29,186 nt of DNA, taken from NCBI GenBank assembly GCA_047516825.1, contig JAKZUA010000268.1, positions 1-29,186 of the forward strand. Direction: 5' to 3'. A program made the position numbers and the translations under genes. This stretch comes from JADFQT01 sp047516825 (GTDB lineage: Bacteria > Chloroflexota > Dehalococcoidia > Lucifugimonadales > UBA3495). The notes beneath the pieces are model-generated. The model was given only the letters and a program-made list of their open reading frames with translations. It did not search any database and was not told the DNA's origin. Positions 14,879 to 21,935 of this stretch are shown here, one piece after another (the stretch's first letter is position 1; every line of letters starts with the position of its first letter).

Positions 14879-16207
14879 TTATCTCAGGAACCCCTCGTAG
14901 TTTCGCATCAGCAGCTGGGCTTCCAGCTGCCTCAAGGTGTCCAGTCCTACCCCCACCATGATGAGCAGGCTGGTGCTGCTGAGGGAAATGGCTTGGACAT
15001 CGGTAATCAGCGAAGCCAGATAGGGCACTATCGCCACAAATCCCAGGAACATCGCTCCACCCATGGTGATGCGGACAATGACACGATTCAGATAGTCCTG
15101 GGTGGGCTTGCCCGGTCGAATGCCCAGAACGAATCCGCCGTTGCGCTGCAAATTCTCCGCCAACTGCTGCTGGTTGAAAACCACCAGCGTATAAAAGAAG
15201 GTGAAAATGGCCACCAGAATAAATACCAGCACCCAGTATAACGCGGCGGTGGGTGTGAACAGGCTGACGAAGGTGCGCGCTAGGTCGCCGAGGAGTCCGC
15301 CGCTAGAGGCAAAGTAGGTGGCTATTGTACCGGGCAGGATGACTACGGAGAAGGCGAAAATCAAGGGTATCATCCCCGCGGAGTTGATGCGCAGCGGTAT
15401 GTAAGATGCCCCACTTTGCCGGTACATGCGTCCGCCTCGAAAGATGCTGCGGCCGTACTGCACTGGAATGCGGCGGTGCGCCTCGTTGAACAAAACGATC
15501 AAGGCCACTATCAGCACACCGATGATGATGAAGAAACCCATTCCTAAAAAGTTGTCCCGGTCGAGAAATCCTTGGGTTATCAGACCGGGGAAGCCGACCA
15601 CAATGCCGGAAAAGATTATCAGCGAGATTCCGTTGCCTATTCCTCGCTCCGTTATCAGCTCACCCAGCCAAACCAGGAACATGGTGCCGGCGGTCATGGA
15701 AAGAATTGCCGCCAGAGTCGGGAGCAACATGTCCCCGCTATACCCCACCGATGTTAAAACGTTGTTTTGCTGGAGCAGAACCATCTGCCCGATGGCTTGG
15801 GAGATGGCGATGGGCACGGTGAGCCAGTGCACGATTCGGTTCATCTTGGCCCGGCCAGCCTCGCCTTCTCGGGAGATCCGCTGTAGTTGGGGGATTACCG
15901 GGGTCAGCAGCTGCATGACGATGGATGCGGTGATGTAAGGAAACACCCCCAGGGCCACGATGCTCATGCGGCTGAGAGCGCCGCCGCTGAACAGGTCCAA
16001 AAAACCTAGAACCTCAAATTGGTTGAACAGGCGGTCTAGTTGATCTTGGTCTATGCCGGGTATGGGAATGTGGGCCACAAAGCGGTAGAGGGCCAACATC
16101 CCCAAGGTGAATAGGATTTTGGCCCGCAAATCCGGCAAGCTGAAGGCGTCGATGGACGCTTGGATCAGTCTAGGCCATCTGCCCCCCTGGACCTCAGCAG
16201 AAATCAT
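14879..16207 (-). CDS. secY: Preprotein translocase subunit SecY
   Basis: SecY is the channel-forming membrane protein of the general secretion system. The 442-residue length fits, with about ten hydrophobic segments spread through the sequence. Family features include LRAKILFTLGMLALYRFVAHIPIPGID near the N-terminus, the plug region with LDLFSGGALSRMSIVALGVFPYI (near 72-94), and the cytoplasmic loop RRIPVQYGR near 255. The C-terminal tail LEAQLLMRNYEGFLR is typical. It begins after rplO, its standard neighbour, and adk starts one base beyond its stop. Confidence 0.97.
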   Translation of the reverse strand: MISAEVQGGRWPRLIQASIDAFSLPDLRAKILFTLGMLALYRFVAHIPIPGIDQDQLDRLFNQFEVLGFLDLFSGGALSRMSIVALGVFPYITASIVMQLLTPVIPQLQRISREGEAGRAKMNRIVHWLTVPIAISQAIGQMVLLQQNNVLTSVGYSGDMLLPTLAAILSMTAGTMFLVWLGELITERGIGNGISLIIFSGIVVGFPGLITQGFLDRDNFLGMGFFIIIGVLIVALIVLFNEAHRRIPVQYGRSIFRGGRMYRQSGASYIPLRINSAGMIPLIFAFSVVILPGTIATYFASSGGLLGDLARTFVSLFTPTAALYWVLVFILVAIFTFFYTLVVFNQQQLAENLQRNGGFVLGIRPGKPTQDYLNRVIVRITMGGAMFLGFVAIVPYLASLITDVQAISLSSTSLLIMVGVGLDTLRQLEAQLLMRNYEGFLR

Positions 16208-16212
16208 TGATG

Positions 16213-16656
16213 TTAAATTTCCTCCACCGTGCCGCCGGCTGCCTCTATCTTTTCCCGGGCGGATTGGGTGAATTTATGTGCCGCCACCGTCAACGATTTG
16301 CTCACCTCTCCGTTGCCCAGAATCTTGATAGGACTCCTTTGATTGCGCAGGAGTCCGCGGGCCAGCAACGAATCGGGGGTAATGCGCTCCCCGGCGGCAA
16401 ACTGTTCCAGATCCTCCAATTTGATCAGGGAATAATAGGTTTTGAATTTGTTGTTGAACCCCCGGGTCATCGGCAAGCCTTTGACCAAGCGGAGCTGTCC
16501 GCCCTCAAATCCTGGAATGAGCCCGAAGCCGGAGCGAGATTTTTGCCCCTTCAGGCCTCGACCGCCGTAGGTGCCACCGCCCGCGGCGTTGCCCCGGCCG
16601 ATGCGTTTTCTGCCTCGTCTTGCTCCTTTGGGCGGGATTATTTGGTGTTCCATCAT
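16213..16656 (-). CDS. rplO: 50S ribosomal protein L15
   Basis: L15 is a late-assembling large-subunit protein with a long basic N-terminal extension that threads into rRNA. The 147-residue product has the glycine- and arginine-rich start (GARRGRKRIGRGNAAGGGTYGGRGLKGQKSR) and the FEGGQLRLVKGLPMTRGF signature near 49-66. The end carries the VAAHKFTQSAREKIEAAGG motif. Two adjacent ATG codons are possible starts, both after an AGGTG. An unusually long 232-base spacer separates it from rpmD. Confidence 0.97.
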   Translation of the reverse strand: MMEHQIIPPKGARRGRKRIGRGNAAGGGTYGGRGLKGQKSRSGFGLIPGFEGGQLRLVKGLPMTRGFNNKFKTYYSLIKLEDLEQFAAGERITPDSLLARGLLRNQRSPIKILGNGEVSKSLTVAAHKFTQSAREKIEAAGGTVEEI

Positions 16657-16888
16657 AGCGACGCACCTGTTTCTTATTATTATTCGATTAAAAGATATTT
16701 TAGCTGAAAACCAGCGGTGACTCTACCATTATTGAAGGACCGGAAGCCGGAAATACGCCAAAGCGGCCGGCTACTGAGCTAGCTGTGTGGTGAAAGGCCG
16801 AAAAGAGGCTGCAGGGGAGAGCCTGGGCTGGGGCAAGGCTTTAGGAAAGCAAAGCTGTAGGTTGCGTGGACCCGACGTCGAATCTCCC
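16657..16888 (-). other. Long spacer between rpmD and rplO
   Basis: No open frame of note is present in these 232 bases, although neighbouring spacers are mostly under 60. Near rplO the minus strand is AT-rich and contains TAAAAT followed by TCTTTTAATCGAATAATAAT. That could be a weak -10 element, but no good -35 is placed at 16-18 bases. The remainder is GC-rich without an RNA family I can recognise. Confidence 0.4.
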
Positions 16889-17074
16889 CTATTCCTCCAA
16901 CTCCTCCACCGTTAGCAAATGCTGCACCTTGTTCACCATGCCGCGGATGGTCGGGGTGTCTCCGTGGATCACCGTGTGATGCAAACGTCGCAAGCCCAAG
17001 GCACGAACGACTCTCCGCTGCTTGCGGGGTCTGCCAATATAGCTTTTGATCCAGGTTATCTTAAGCTGAGCCAT
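16889..17074 (-). CDS. rpmD: 50S ribosomal protein L30
   Basis: L30 is a small large-subunit protein, here 61 residues from MAQLKITWIKSYIGRPRKQR to EELEE. The GRPRKQRRVVRALGL region and the VIHGDTPTIRGMVNKVQHLL segment are diagnostic. An in-frame ATG five codons upstream exists, but the family start is the internal methionine at 17074. rpsE lies upstream with a 50-base gap. Confidence 0.94.
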   Translation of the reverse strand: MAQLKITWIKSYIGRPRKQRRVVRALGLRRLHHTVIHGDTPTIRGMVNKVQHLLTVEELEE

Positions 17075-17124
17075 GAATGTACTCGTCACCTGCCCGCGAG
17101 AAGATCAAAATCAACTAGGGGGAA

Positions 17125-17661
17125 TCAACCTCGGGAGTGGTTATTCGCGTTATCGCCCAGCCGCCGGGCCAATTCCACTTCCGGATCGCGGAGCAGCCGC
17201 AACGCGGCCAGGGTCGCCTGCACTATGTTTATCGGATTGCGCGAGCCTAGAGTCTTGCCGACCACGTCTCTCACGCCCCCCAGTTCCAGCATGGCTCGCA
17301 TGGCTCCGGCCGCGATTACGCCGGTTCCCTCTCGAGCCGGTTTGATTATCACGATGGAGGCGCCCTTTTTAACGGTGATCTCGTGGGGGATGGTGCTGCC
17401 CTTGAGGGGAATAGTTACCATGTCCCGGCGGGCGATAGCGTTCCCTTTGCGGACGGCATCCGGAATCACCAGGGCCTTGCCCATGCCGGCTCCCACCTGA
17501 CCCTTGCCGTCGCCGACGACCACCAGGGCGTTGAAACGCAGGCGTCTGCCCCCTTTCACTACCTTGGCTATTCGTCGAGTAAACACCACCCGCTCGGTAA
17601 ACCCCTGGGGGTCTTCCTCTCTCGGGCGAGGCTGTCGGGGCCTACCGCGTGCTAAGACCAT
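17125..17661 (-). CDS. rpsE: 30S ribosomal protein S5
   Basis: S5 helps maintain decoding accuracy and has mRNA helicase activity at the entry channel together with S3 and S4. The 178-residue product shows ERVVFTRRIAKVVKGGRRLRFNALVVVGDGKGQVGAGMGKA in its first half and the PAREGTGVIAAGAMRAMLELGGVRDVVGKTLGSRNPINIV signature in the second. A Pro/Arg-rich start (GRPRQPRPREED) precedes the core. The ATG overlaps the rplR stop by one base (TAATG), so coupled translation is likely. Confidence 0.97.
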   Translation of the reverse strand: MVLARGRPRQPRPREEDPQGFTERVVFTRRIAKVVKGGRRLRFNALVVVGDGKGQVGAGMGKALVIPDAVRKGNAIARRDMVTIPLKGSTIPHEITVKKGASIVIIKPAREGTGVIAAGAMRAMLELGGVRDVVGKTLGSRNPINIVQATLAALRLLRDPEVELARRLGDNANNHSRG

Positions 17662-18023
17662 TAAAACTTGAGACCTCCCTCTCTGGCTGCCTCGGCCAAG
17701 GCCTTTACCCGGCCGTGGTACTTGTATCCCCCCCGGTCGAAAACCACCTGAGTAATGCCCTGGGCTAACGCCCTTTCCGCCACAGCTTTACCCACAGTAG
17801 CGGAGGCGGCCGTTTTGGGGCTCACCTTAGCTTCGCCAGAAGGCTCCTTGCTGGAAGCCGCGGCCAGGGTGCGGCCGGTGGAGTCGTCAATCACCTGAGC
17901 GTAAATCGCCCGCAGGCTTCGGAAAACGCACAGTCGAGGCTGCACGGTGGACCCGACGACCTTTTTTCGTACTCGGCGATGCCGAACCCGGCGTAAAGCT
18001 GTGGCGTTTCTGTCCTTTGGCAT
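17661..18023 (-). CDS. rplR: 50S ribosomal protein L18
   Basis: L18 binds 5S rRNA together with L5 and L25-type proteins. The 120-residue product has RRVRHRRVRKKV then RLCVFRSLRAIYAQVIDDSTGRTLAAASS and the end VVFDRGGYKYHGRVKALAEAAREGGLKF, all family signatures. The length is typical. It lies between rplF and rpsE as expected. Confidence 0.97.
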   Translation of the reverse strand: MPKDRNATALRRVRHRRVRKKVVGSTVQPRLCVFRSLRAIYAQVIDDSTGRTLAAASSKEPSGEAKVSPKTAASATVGKAVAERALAQGITQVVFDRGGYKYHGRVKALAEAAREGGLKF

Positions 18024-18068
18024 TAAACCTGCTTTTCTTTAGTTGATGGATTATTGGAGGAGCCAGCC

Positions 18069-18659
18069 TTAGGCCTTGCGGGCCGCCGCCTTGCCGGGCT
18101 TGAACCGCAGAATCTCGTCCGCGTATTTGATGCCCTTTTCCTTGTAGGCATTGGGGGGCCTTACCTTCCGGATCTGCGCCGCCAGCGCGCCGACTCTTTG
18201 CTTGTCGATACCGCTCACGTGCACCCGGTTGTTCCCCTCCACCTCCAGGGTAACCCCCTCCAAGGGCCGAATTTCCACCGTATGACTGTACCCGACGCTG
18301 AGGGTGATTCCATCGTCGGTCTGCTGCACTCGATAACCCACCCCCATCAGCTGCAGGGTTTTGGTGTAGCCTTCAGTTACTCCCACAATGGCGTTGGCGA
18401 TGAGGCTGCGGGTTAAGCCGTGCAAGGAATGGTGAAACTTACGCTCGGACAACCTTTCCACCAGCACCTGCTGATCGGCCAGGGTAACCTTCACCTGGGG
18501 ATGGTAATGTTGGGTGAGGGTTCCTCTTGGGCCCTTGACCGTCACCCCGTCGTAGAGAACTTCCACTTCCACGCCGCTGGGTATGGGTATCGGCTGCCGC
18601 CCGATACGCGACAGGGTTCGACCGGTGGTTTTCTCTTTAACTTGATGATTACCAGACAT
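18069..18659 (-). CDS. rplF: 50S ribosomal protein L6
   Basis: L6 lies near the factor-binding site of the large subunit. The 196-residue product has the SRIGRQPIPIPSGVEV start, VKGPRGTL, the second-domain signature and PPNAYKEKGIKYADEILRFKPGKAA at the end. About 15 polar residues precede the usual start. Because the ATG at 18659 lies inside the end of rpsH (11-base overlap) and no closer ATG exists, this extension is probably translated. Confidence 0.96.
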   Translation of the reverse strand: MSGNHQVKEKTTGRTLSRIGRQPIPIPSGVEVEVLYDGVTVKGPRGTLTQHYHPQVKVTLADQQVLVERLSERKFHHSLHGLTRSLIANAIVGVTEGYTKTLQLMGVGYRVQQTDDGITLSVGYSHTVEIRPLEGVTLEVEGNNRVHVSGIDKQRVGALAAQIRKVRPPNAYKEKGIKYADEILRFKPGKAAARKA

Positions 18660-19047
18660 AACAGAGTAGCTCCCCTCCGACGCCGGAGCGCCACGCGTGC
18701 CGGCCGGCCATCAGCCCCTTGGAGGTAGAAATAATGGCAATGCCGATCCCGCCGTAGACCCGGGGTATTTCTCCCTTGCCAACATAAACCCGTAGCCCGG
18801 GTCTGCTGACGCGTTTCAAGCCGCTAATCACCGGTTCCCGATTGGCTCGGTAGGCAATATGCACCCGCAGGGTCGGGTGGGCGTGTCCCCGAGGCATGTC
18901 GAAATCCCTGATGTATCCCTGCTCCTTGAGCAGCTGGGCGATGGCCAGCTTCAGCTTGGAGTGGGGCACCAATACGGAGTCGTGGCGTGCGTGGATTCCG
19001 TTACGAATCCGGGTCAGCATATCAGCTACGGGGTCAGTAACCGGCAT
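18649..19047 (-). CDS. rpsH: 30S ribosomal protein S8
   Basis: S8 binds the central domain of 16S rRNA early in assembly and in some bacteria represses the spc operon. I placed the start at the ATG 19047, giving MPVTDPVADMLTRIRNGIHA and 132 residues, the normal length; the frame is open further upstream but that part overlaps rpsZ and has no family match. The C-terminal signature TSKGLMAGRHAWRSGVGGELL ends with CYVW. The stop overlaps rplF. Confidence 0.97.
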   Translation of the reverse strand: MPVTDPVADMLTRIRNGIHARHDSVLVPHSKLKLAIAQLLKEQGYIRDFDMPRGHAHPTLRVHIAYRANREPVISGLKRVSRPGLRVYVGKGEIPRVYGGIGIAIISTSKGLMAGRHAWRSGVGGELLCYVW

Positions 19048-19067
19048 CTCTGCTTCGCTCCTCTCGG

Positions 19068-19253
19068 CTACCAGCTGGCCTTGCGCACACCGGGCAACTC
19101 GCCGTTCAAGGCCAGCTCTCGGAAGCAGATGCGACAAATGCCAAAATACCGGATGTAGGCTCGCGGCCTGCCACAGCGGTTGCACCGATTGTGGTAACGC
19201 CCCGGGAATGGCGGTGTGCGCAGCCACTTTTGTATTTTAGATTGTTTGGCCAA
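19068..19253 (-). CDS. rpsZ: 30S ribosomal protein S14, type Z (zinc-binding)
   Basis: This is the short 61-residue zinc-type S14, with Cys24, Cys27, Cys40 and Cys43 in NRCNRCGRPRAYIRYFGICRICFRE. It sits in the small-subunit head near the P site. The start is a TTG at 19253 preceded by AAAGGAGG four bases upstream; this gives exactly the standard family length, starting at the position of the usual MAKKS. The frame is open further upstream, but that portion overlaps the end of rplE. Confidence 0.94.
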   Translation of the reverse strand: MAKQSKIQKWLRTPPFPGRYHNRCNRCGRPRAYIRYFGICRICFRELALNGELPGVRKASW

Positions 19254-19263
19254 GGAGCCTCCT

Positions 19264-20259
19264 TTAGTCCTGACGAACGAACGGCATGCCGAACAACTCC
19301 AAAAGACGGATGCCCTCGGCGTCATTGCTGGCGGTGGTATTTATTGTAACCTGCAAACCACGAATCCGGTCGATCTGGTTATAGTCTATTTCCGGGAAAA
19401 TTATTTGCTCCCGAATGCCAATGGAGAAATTGCCCCGGCCGTCGAAACCTCGGCGGGAGATTCCCCGGAAGTCCCTTATGCGGGGCAGCGCAGTATTAAC
19501 CAAGCGATCGAGGAAATGGTACATCCGCGCACCCCGCAGAGTAACGGCCGTGCCGATGGGGTTGCCTTCCCGCAGCTTAAAGTTGGCGATGGATTTGCGC
19601 GCCCGGGTGATGATGGGCTTCTGGCCGGCGATGGTCGCCAAGTCTTGAGTGGCGGCCTCCATGGCTCGACCGTTGGTGAGCGCCTCTCCCAGACCGATGT
19701 TCAGCGTTATTTTTTGTAGCCGGGGTACTCTCATGGTGTTGCTGTATCCAAACTCGTTCATCATGGCCGGGATGATCTCGCTGCGGTAGTTCCCCAGCAA
19801 ACGGGGTGTCGGCGGCGCTTCGGCTCCCTCCGGAGGTTCTTCCACGGCCGTCGCGCCCCGGCGGGTCCGAGGAGCACGCTGCCGCCGGGCCGGCGCAACG
19901 GCCTCGGGTGCGGATTCCTCCGCCGTTGGCTGCTCGCTACTCTCGGGCGCAGCAGCCTCCGTAGGCGATTCCTGTTCCGCCGCCGACTCGCTATTCTCGG
20001 TCGCGGCAGCCGCCGGGGTTCGCCGCCGCTGTCGCCGGGCGGGAGCGGGCGCCTCGGCAGCCGATTCCTCCTCCGCTGGCTGCTCGCTGCTCTCGGACGC
20101 TGTAGCCGCCGCCGGGGCTCGCTGGCGCTGTCGCCGGGCGGGAGGGGGTGCCTCGGGAGCGGATTCCTCCTCCGCTGGCTGCTCGCTGCTTATTGGCTCG
20201 GTAGGCTGGGTAGCTTCGGCTGCCGATTCATTGGCTGCCGTCGGATCACTATCTGGCAT
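19264..20259 (-). CDS. rplE: 50S ribosomal protein L5 with a long repetitive N-terminal extension
   Basis: L5 binds 5S rRNA and contacts the P-site tRNA. The normal L5 domain fills residues about 153-331 (NYRSEIIPAMMNEFGYSN ... RGLQVTINTTASNDAEGIRLLELFGMPF). Before it lie about 152 residues of Ala/Pro/Glu/Arg-rich sequence made of near 33-residue repeats, each running from SSEQPAEEES to an ARRQRxR patch. No ATG lies at the ordinary L5 start, so the extension is probably translated; a TTG near residue 155 cannot be excluded but has no well-placed ribosome-binding site. I chose ATG 20259 over a TTG two codons earlier. Its start overlaps the end of rplX by 11 bases. Confidence 0.93.
   Translation of the reverse strand: MPDSDPTAANESAAEATQPTEPISSEQPAEEESAPEAPPPARRQRQRAPAAATASESSEQPAEEESAAEAPAPARRQRRRTPAAAATENSESAAEQESPTEAAAPESSEQPTAEESAPEAVAPARRQRAPRTRRGATAVEEPPEGAEAPPTPRLLGNYRSEIIPAMMNEFGYSNTMRVPRLQKITLNIGLGEALTNGRAMEAATQDLATIAGQKPIITRARKSIANFKLREGNPIGTAVTLRGARMYHFLDRLVNTALPRIRDFRGISRRGFDGRGNFSIGIREQIIFPEIDYNQIDRIRGLQVTINTTASNDAEGIRLLELFGMPFVRQD
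19843..20190 (-). repeat. In-frame 33-residue tandem repeats in the L5 extension
   Basis: Unit 1 (20092-20190) and unit 2 (19993-20091) are 99 bases each. A shortened unit of 51 bases occupies 19942-19992, and a fourth unit lies at 19843-19941. The block GGCTGCTCGCTGCT (plus strand) marks units 1 and 2 at 20177 and 20078, and recurs with one change at 19928. Each unit encodes an acidic half followed by an Ala/Pro linker and an arginine cluster. Similar sequence recurs in the rpsQ tail. Confidence 0.85.
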
Positions 20260-20569
20260 CGTCAATCACTTCCTGGCACTTGGGACAAGACCTCACACGT
20301 TTGCCCGTCTCCAGCATGGTTATGTGAGGCCTGGTAGGCTTGCTGCACTTGTTACAAATCAGCATCACGTTGGAAACATGGATCGGAGCTTCCTGTTGGA
20401 TGCGTCCCGACTGCCTCACGCCGGGTCGCGCCTTGACGTGTCGGGTGATCATGTTGACTCCCTCCACCACAACGCGCTGGTTGTCGGTCATTTGGCGGCT
20501 TACCGGGCCGGTCTTCCCCTTATCTTTACCGGCTATCACCAATACATTGTCGCCCCGCCGGATGCTCAC
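20249..20569 (-). CDS. rplX: 50S ribosomal protein L24, zinc-ribbon form
   Basis: L24 is an assembly initiator of the large subunit. The 106-residue product has the KOW motif near the start (RRGDNVLVIAGKDKGKTGPV), then VEGVNMITRHVKA. The C-terminal half carries Cys72, Cys75, Cys95 and Cys98, a zinc ribbon seen in many but not all bacterial L24 proteins. The start is GTG (20569), overlapping the rplN stop by one base (TAGTG). The stop lies inside rplE. Confidence 0.96.
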   Translation of the reverse strand: MSIRRGDNVLVIAGKDKGKTGPVSRQMTDNQRVVVEGVNMITRHVKARPGVRQSGRIQQEAPIHVSNVMLICNKCSKPTRPHITMLETGKRVRSCPKCQEVIDDAR

Positions 20570-20937
20570 TACACCACCTCTGGGGCTAGGGAAACAATCC
20601 TCATGAATCCCTTTTCCCTTAGTTCCCGGGCCACCGGTCCGAAAATGCGGGTTCCTCGAGGCAGGCGGTTTTCCTGAATGATTACCGCCGCGTTGTCGTC
20701 AAACTTGATGTAGGTGCCGTCCGGCCTCAGCAGACCCTGGGCCTGCCTTACCACCACCGCCCGGACCACCTGCCCCTTGCGGATGGGGGAGTTGGGAACC
20801 GCCTCCCGAACGTTGCAGACGATGATGTCTCCCACCTGGGCGAATTTTCGCTTGCTGCTACCGGGAATATTGATTAAGCGGATGCGCTTGGCGCCGCTGT
20901 TGTCGGCCACGTTAAGCCGGGTGTAGGTCTGGATCAT
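20569..20937 (-). CDS. rplN: 50S ribosomal protein L14
   Basis: L14 lies at the subunit interface and is highly conserved. The 122-residue length is exact for bacteria, with MIQTYTRLNVADNSGAKR at the start, the VGDIIVCNVREAVPN segment, and DDNAAVIIQENRLPRGTRIFGPVARELRE. A GAGGA ribosome-binding site lies nine bases before the ATG. That ATG forms an ATGA overlap with the end of the open frame continuing from rpsQ (see the rpsQ entries). Confidence 0.97.
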   Translation of the reverse strand: MIQTYTRLNVADNSGAKRIRLINIPGSSKRKFAQVGDIIVCNVREAVPNSPIRKGQVVRAVVVRQAQGLLRPDGTYIKFDDNAAVIIQENRLPRGTRIFGPVARELREKGFMRIVSLAPEVV

Positions 20938-21227
20938 TCTTTTGATTCCTCTTTCCCAGTTTCCCCCGCCCCGGTTTCCAGCTCTTGCACCGTTGCCTCG
21001 CGGGATTCATCTGCTTCGGCCATGGGGGTTTCCGGTTCCTCTTCCGTAGAATCCCCCGCTCCGGCTTCCAGTTCATCTACCGCTGCTTCGCCGGATTCAT
21101 CTGCTTCGGCAATGGCCGTCTCTGTCGTGGTTTCCGGGGCGGTTTCCGATTCCTCTTCCGCCGAGGTCCGGCGACTTCGCGGAGCCCGCGGTCGAGGGAC
21201 AGGCGCGGCTTCCTCAGTAGCGGCTTC
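20934..21227 (-). other. Open frame continuing rpsQ past its TAG
   Basis: Directly after the rpsQ stop the same frame reads 97 sense codons without interruption and then a TGA that overlaps the rplN ATG. The predicted peptide continues the character of the S17 tail: Ala/Pro/Arg first (VPRPRAPRSRR), then two 30-residue acidic units that start AEADES at 21110 and 21020. It has no recognised domain. No good internal start is evident, so it would be made only by readthrough or if the TAG is an error or a mutation. Confidence 0.7.
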
Positions 21228-21728
21228 CTACTCCGCCGGCTGCTCGCTGCTCCCGGACTCAGTAGCCGCGGCGGCCTCGGTGGGTCGACGGGCGGGCGCG
21301 GGCTCCTCGGGTGGCGATTCCTGCTCCGTCGGCTGCTCGCTGCTCCCGGACTCAGTGGCCGCAGCGGCTTCGGGAGCCGATACCGGCTCTTCTAACGCCG
21401 CTTCCCCAGCTACGTCTGCACCGGCGATAATCGTTTCGATGTCGGTTTCCAACTCGATGGGACGAACTTCCGCTATCTGCCGGCGCTGCAAGATTTCCAG
21501 CAGTCGCCAGTGCTTGGTCTTGGATATGGGGCGGGTCTCTTGAATGCGGACCGTGTCACCCAACCGGCATTCATTTTCCGGATCGTGTATGTAAAACCGA
21601 GCTACCCGGCGCATCTGCTTACGATACAGGCGGTGTCGTTGCTTCCAAACCATTTCCACCACGGCGGTTCGGTCCATGCGAGTGCCTACCACCGACCCAA
21701 CCCGAACCTTTCGCATCTGTTTAGCCAC
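21228..21728 (-). CDS. rpsQ: 30S ribosomal protein S17 with repetitive C-terminal tail, possibly truncated by TAG
   Basis: S17 is an early-binding protein of the small-subunit body. The core covers residues 1 to about 90: RKVRVGSVVGTRMDRTAVVEM, RVARFYIHDPENECRLGDTVRI and the ETRPISKTKHWRLLEIL signature. Beyond it is an unusual tail of about 75 residues, rich in Ala, Glu, Ser and Pro, with two copies of a 31-residue unit that begins EAAAATESGSSEQP. The frame ends in TAG at 21228-21230, aligned with a CAG in the first repeat unit. The frame then runs on for 97 codons to rplN; without the TAG the protein would be 264 residues. Confidence 0.93.
   Translation of the reverse strand: MAKQMRKVRVGSVVGTRMDRTAVVEMVWKQRHRLYRKQMRRVARFYIHDPENECRLGDTVRIQETRPISKTKHWRLLEILQRRQIAEVRPIELETDIETIIAGADVAGEAALEEPVSAPEAAAATESGSSEQPTEQESPPEEPAPARRPTEAAAATESGSSEQPAE
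21231..21371 (-). repeat. 31-residue repeat in the S17 tail
   Basis: The first unit covers 21279-21371 and the second begins at 21278. The 13-residue block AAAATESGSSEQP is identical in both, and a 26-base stretch is identical at 21238-21263 and 21331-21356 on the plus strand (offset 93 bases). The second unit is cut by the TAG and then continues in frame beyond it. Confidence 0.85.
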
Positions 21729-21730
21729 GT

Positions 21731-21928
21731 CTAACTCCCAACTCCGGCGCGTTCCCGAATTACGGTTTTAAGGCGAGCTATATTCCGGCGAGTCTTTTGG
21801 GGCATGTTGATGTCAATTAGCTGGTTGGTGGCAGCTCGAAACCTAAGGTTCATCATTTCCCGATAAGAATTGGTCAACTCCTCTGCCAATTGCTGGTCGT
21901 TCATGGCCCGAATTTCGTGGATCTGCAT
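21731..21928 (-). CDS. rpmC: 50S ribosomal protein L29
   Basis: L29 is a small helical-hairpin protein at the tunnel exit near L23. The 65-residue product has the typical MQIHEIRAMNDQQLAEELTN start, the LRFRAATNQL segment and TRRNIARLKTVIRER near the end. It sits between rplP and rpsQ with only 7- and 2-base gaps, the expected arrangement. Confidence 0.96.
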   Translation of the reverse strand: MQIHEIRAMNDQQLAEELTNSYREMMNLRFRAATNQLIDINMPQKTRRNIARLKTVIRERAGVGS

Positions 21929-21935
21929 TAGCGTT

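Noticed and set aside
19048..19227. Upstream extension of the rpsH frame (about 60 residues)
   Set aside because: It overlaps rpsZ, has no resemblance to S8, and the internal ATG at 19047 gives the normal S8 length.
21228..21230. Reassignment of TAG to an amino acid
   Set aside because: TAG ends several complete genes in the window at the expected length (metK, rhodanese, infA, rplX, rpmD), so it is an ordinary stop here.
19843..21371. Regularly spaced repeats resembling a CRISPR array
   Set aside because: The repeat periods (99 and 93 bases) are multiples of three, the repeats are in frame within L5 and S17, and there are no short constant repeats with unique spacers or cas genes.
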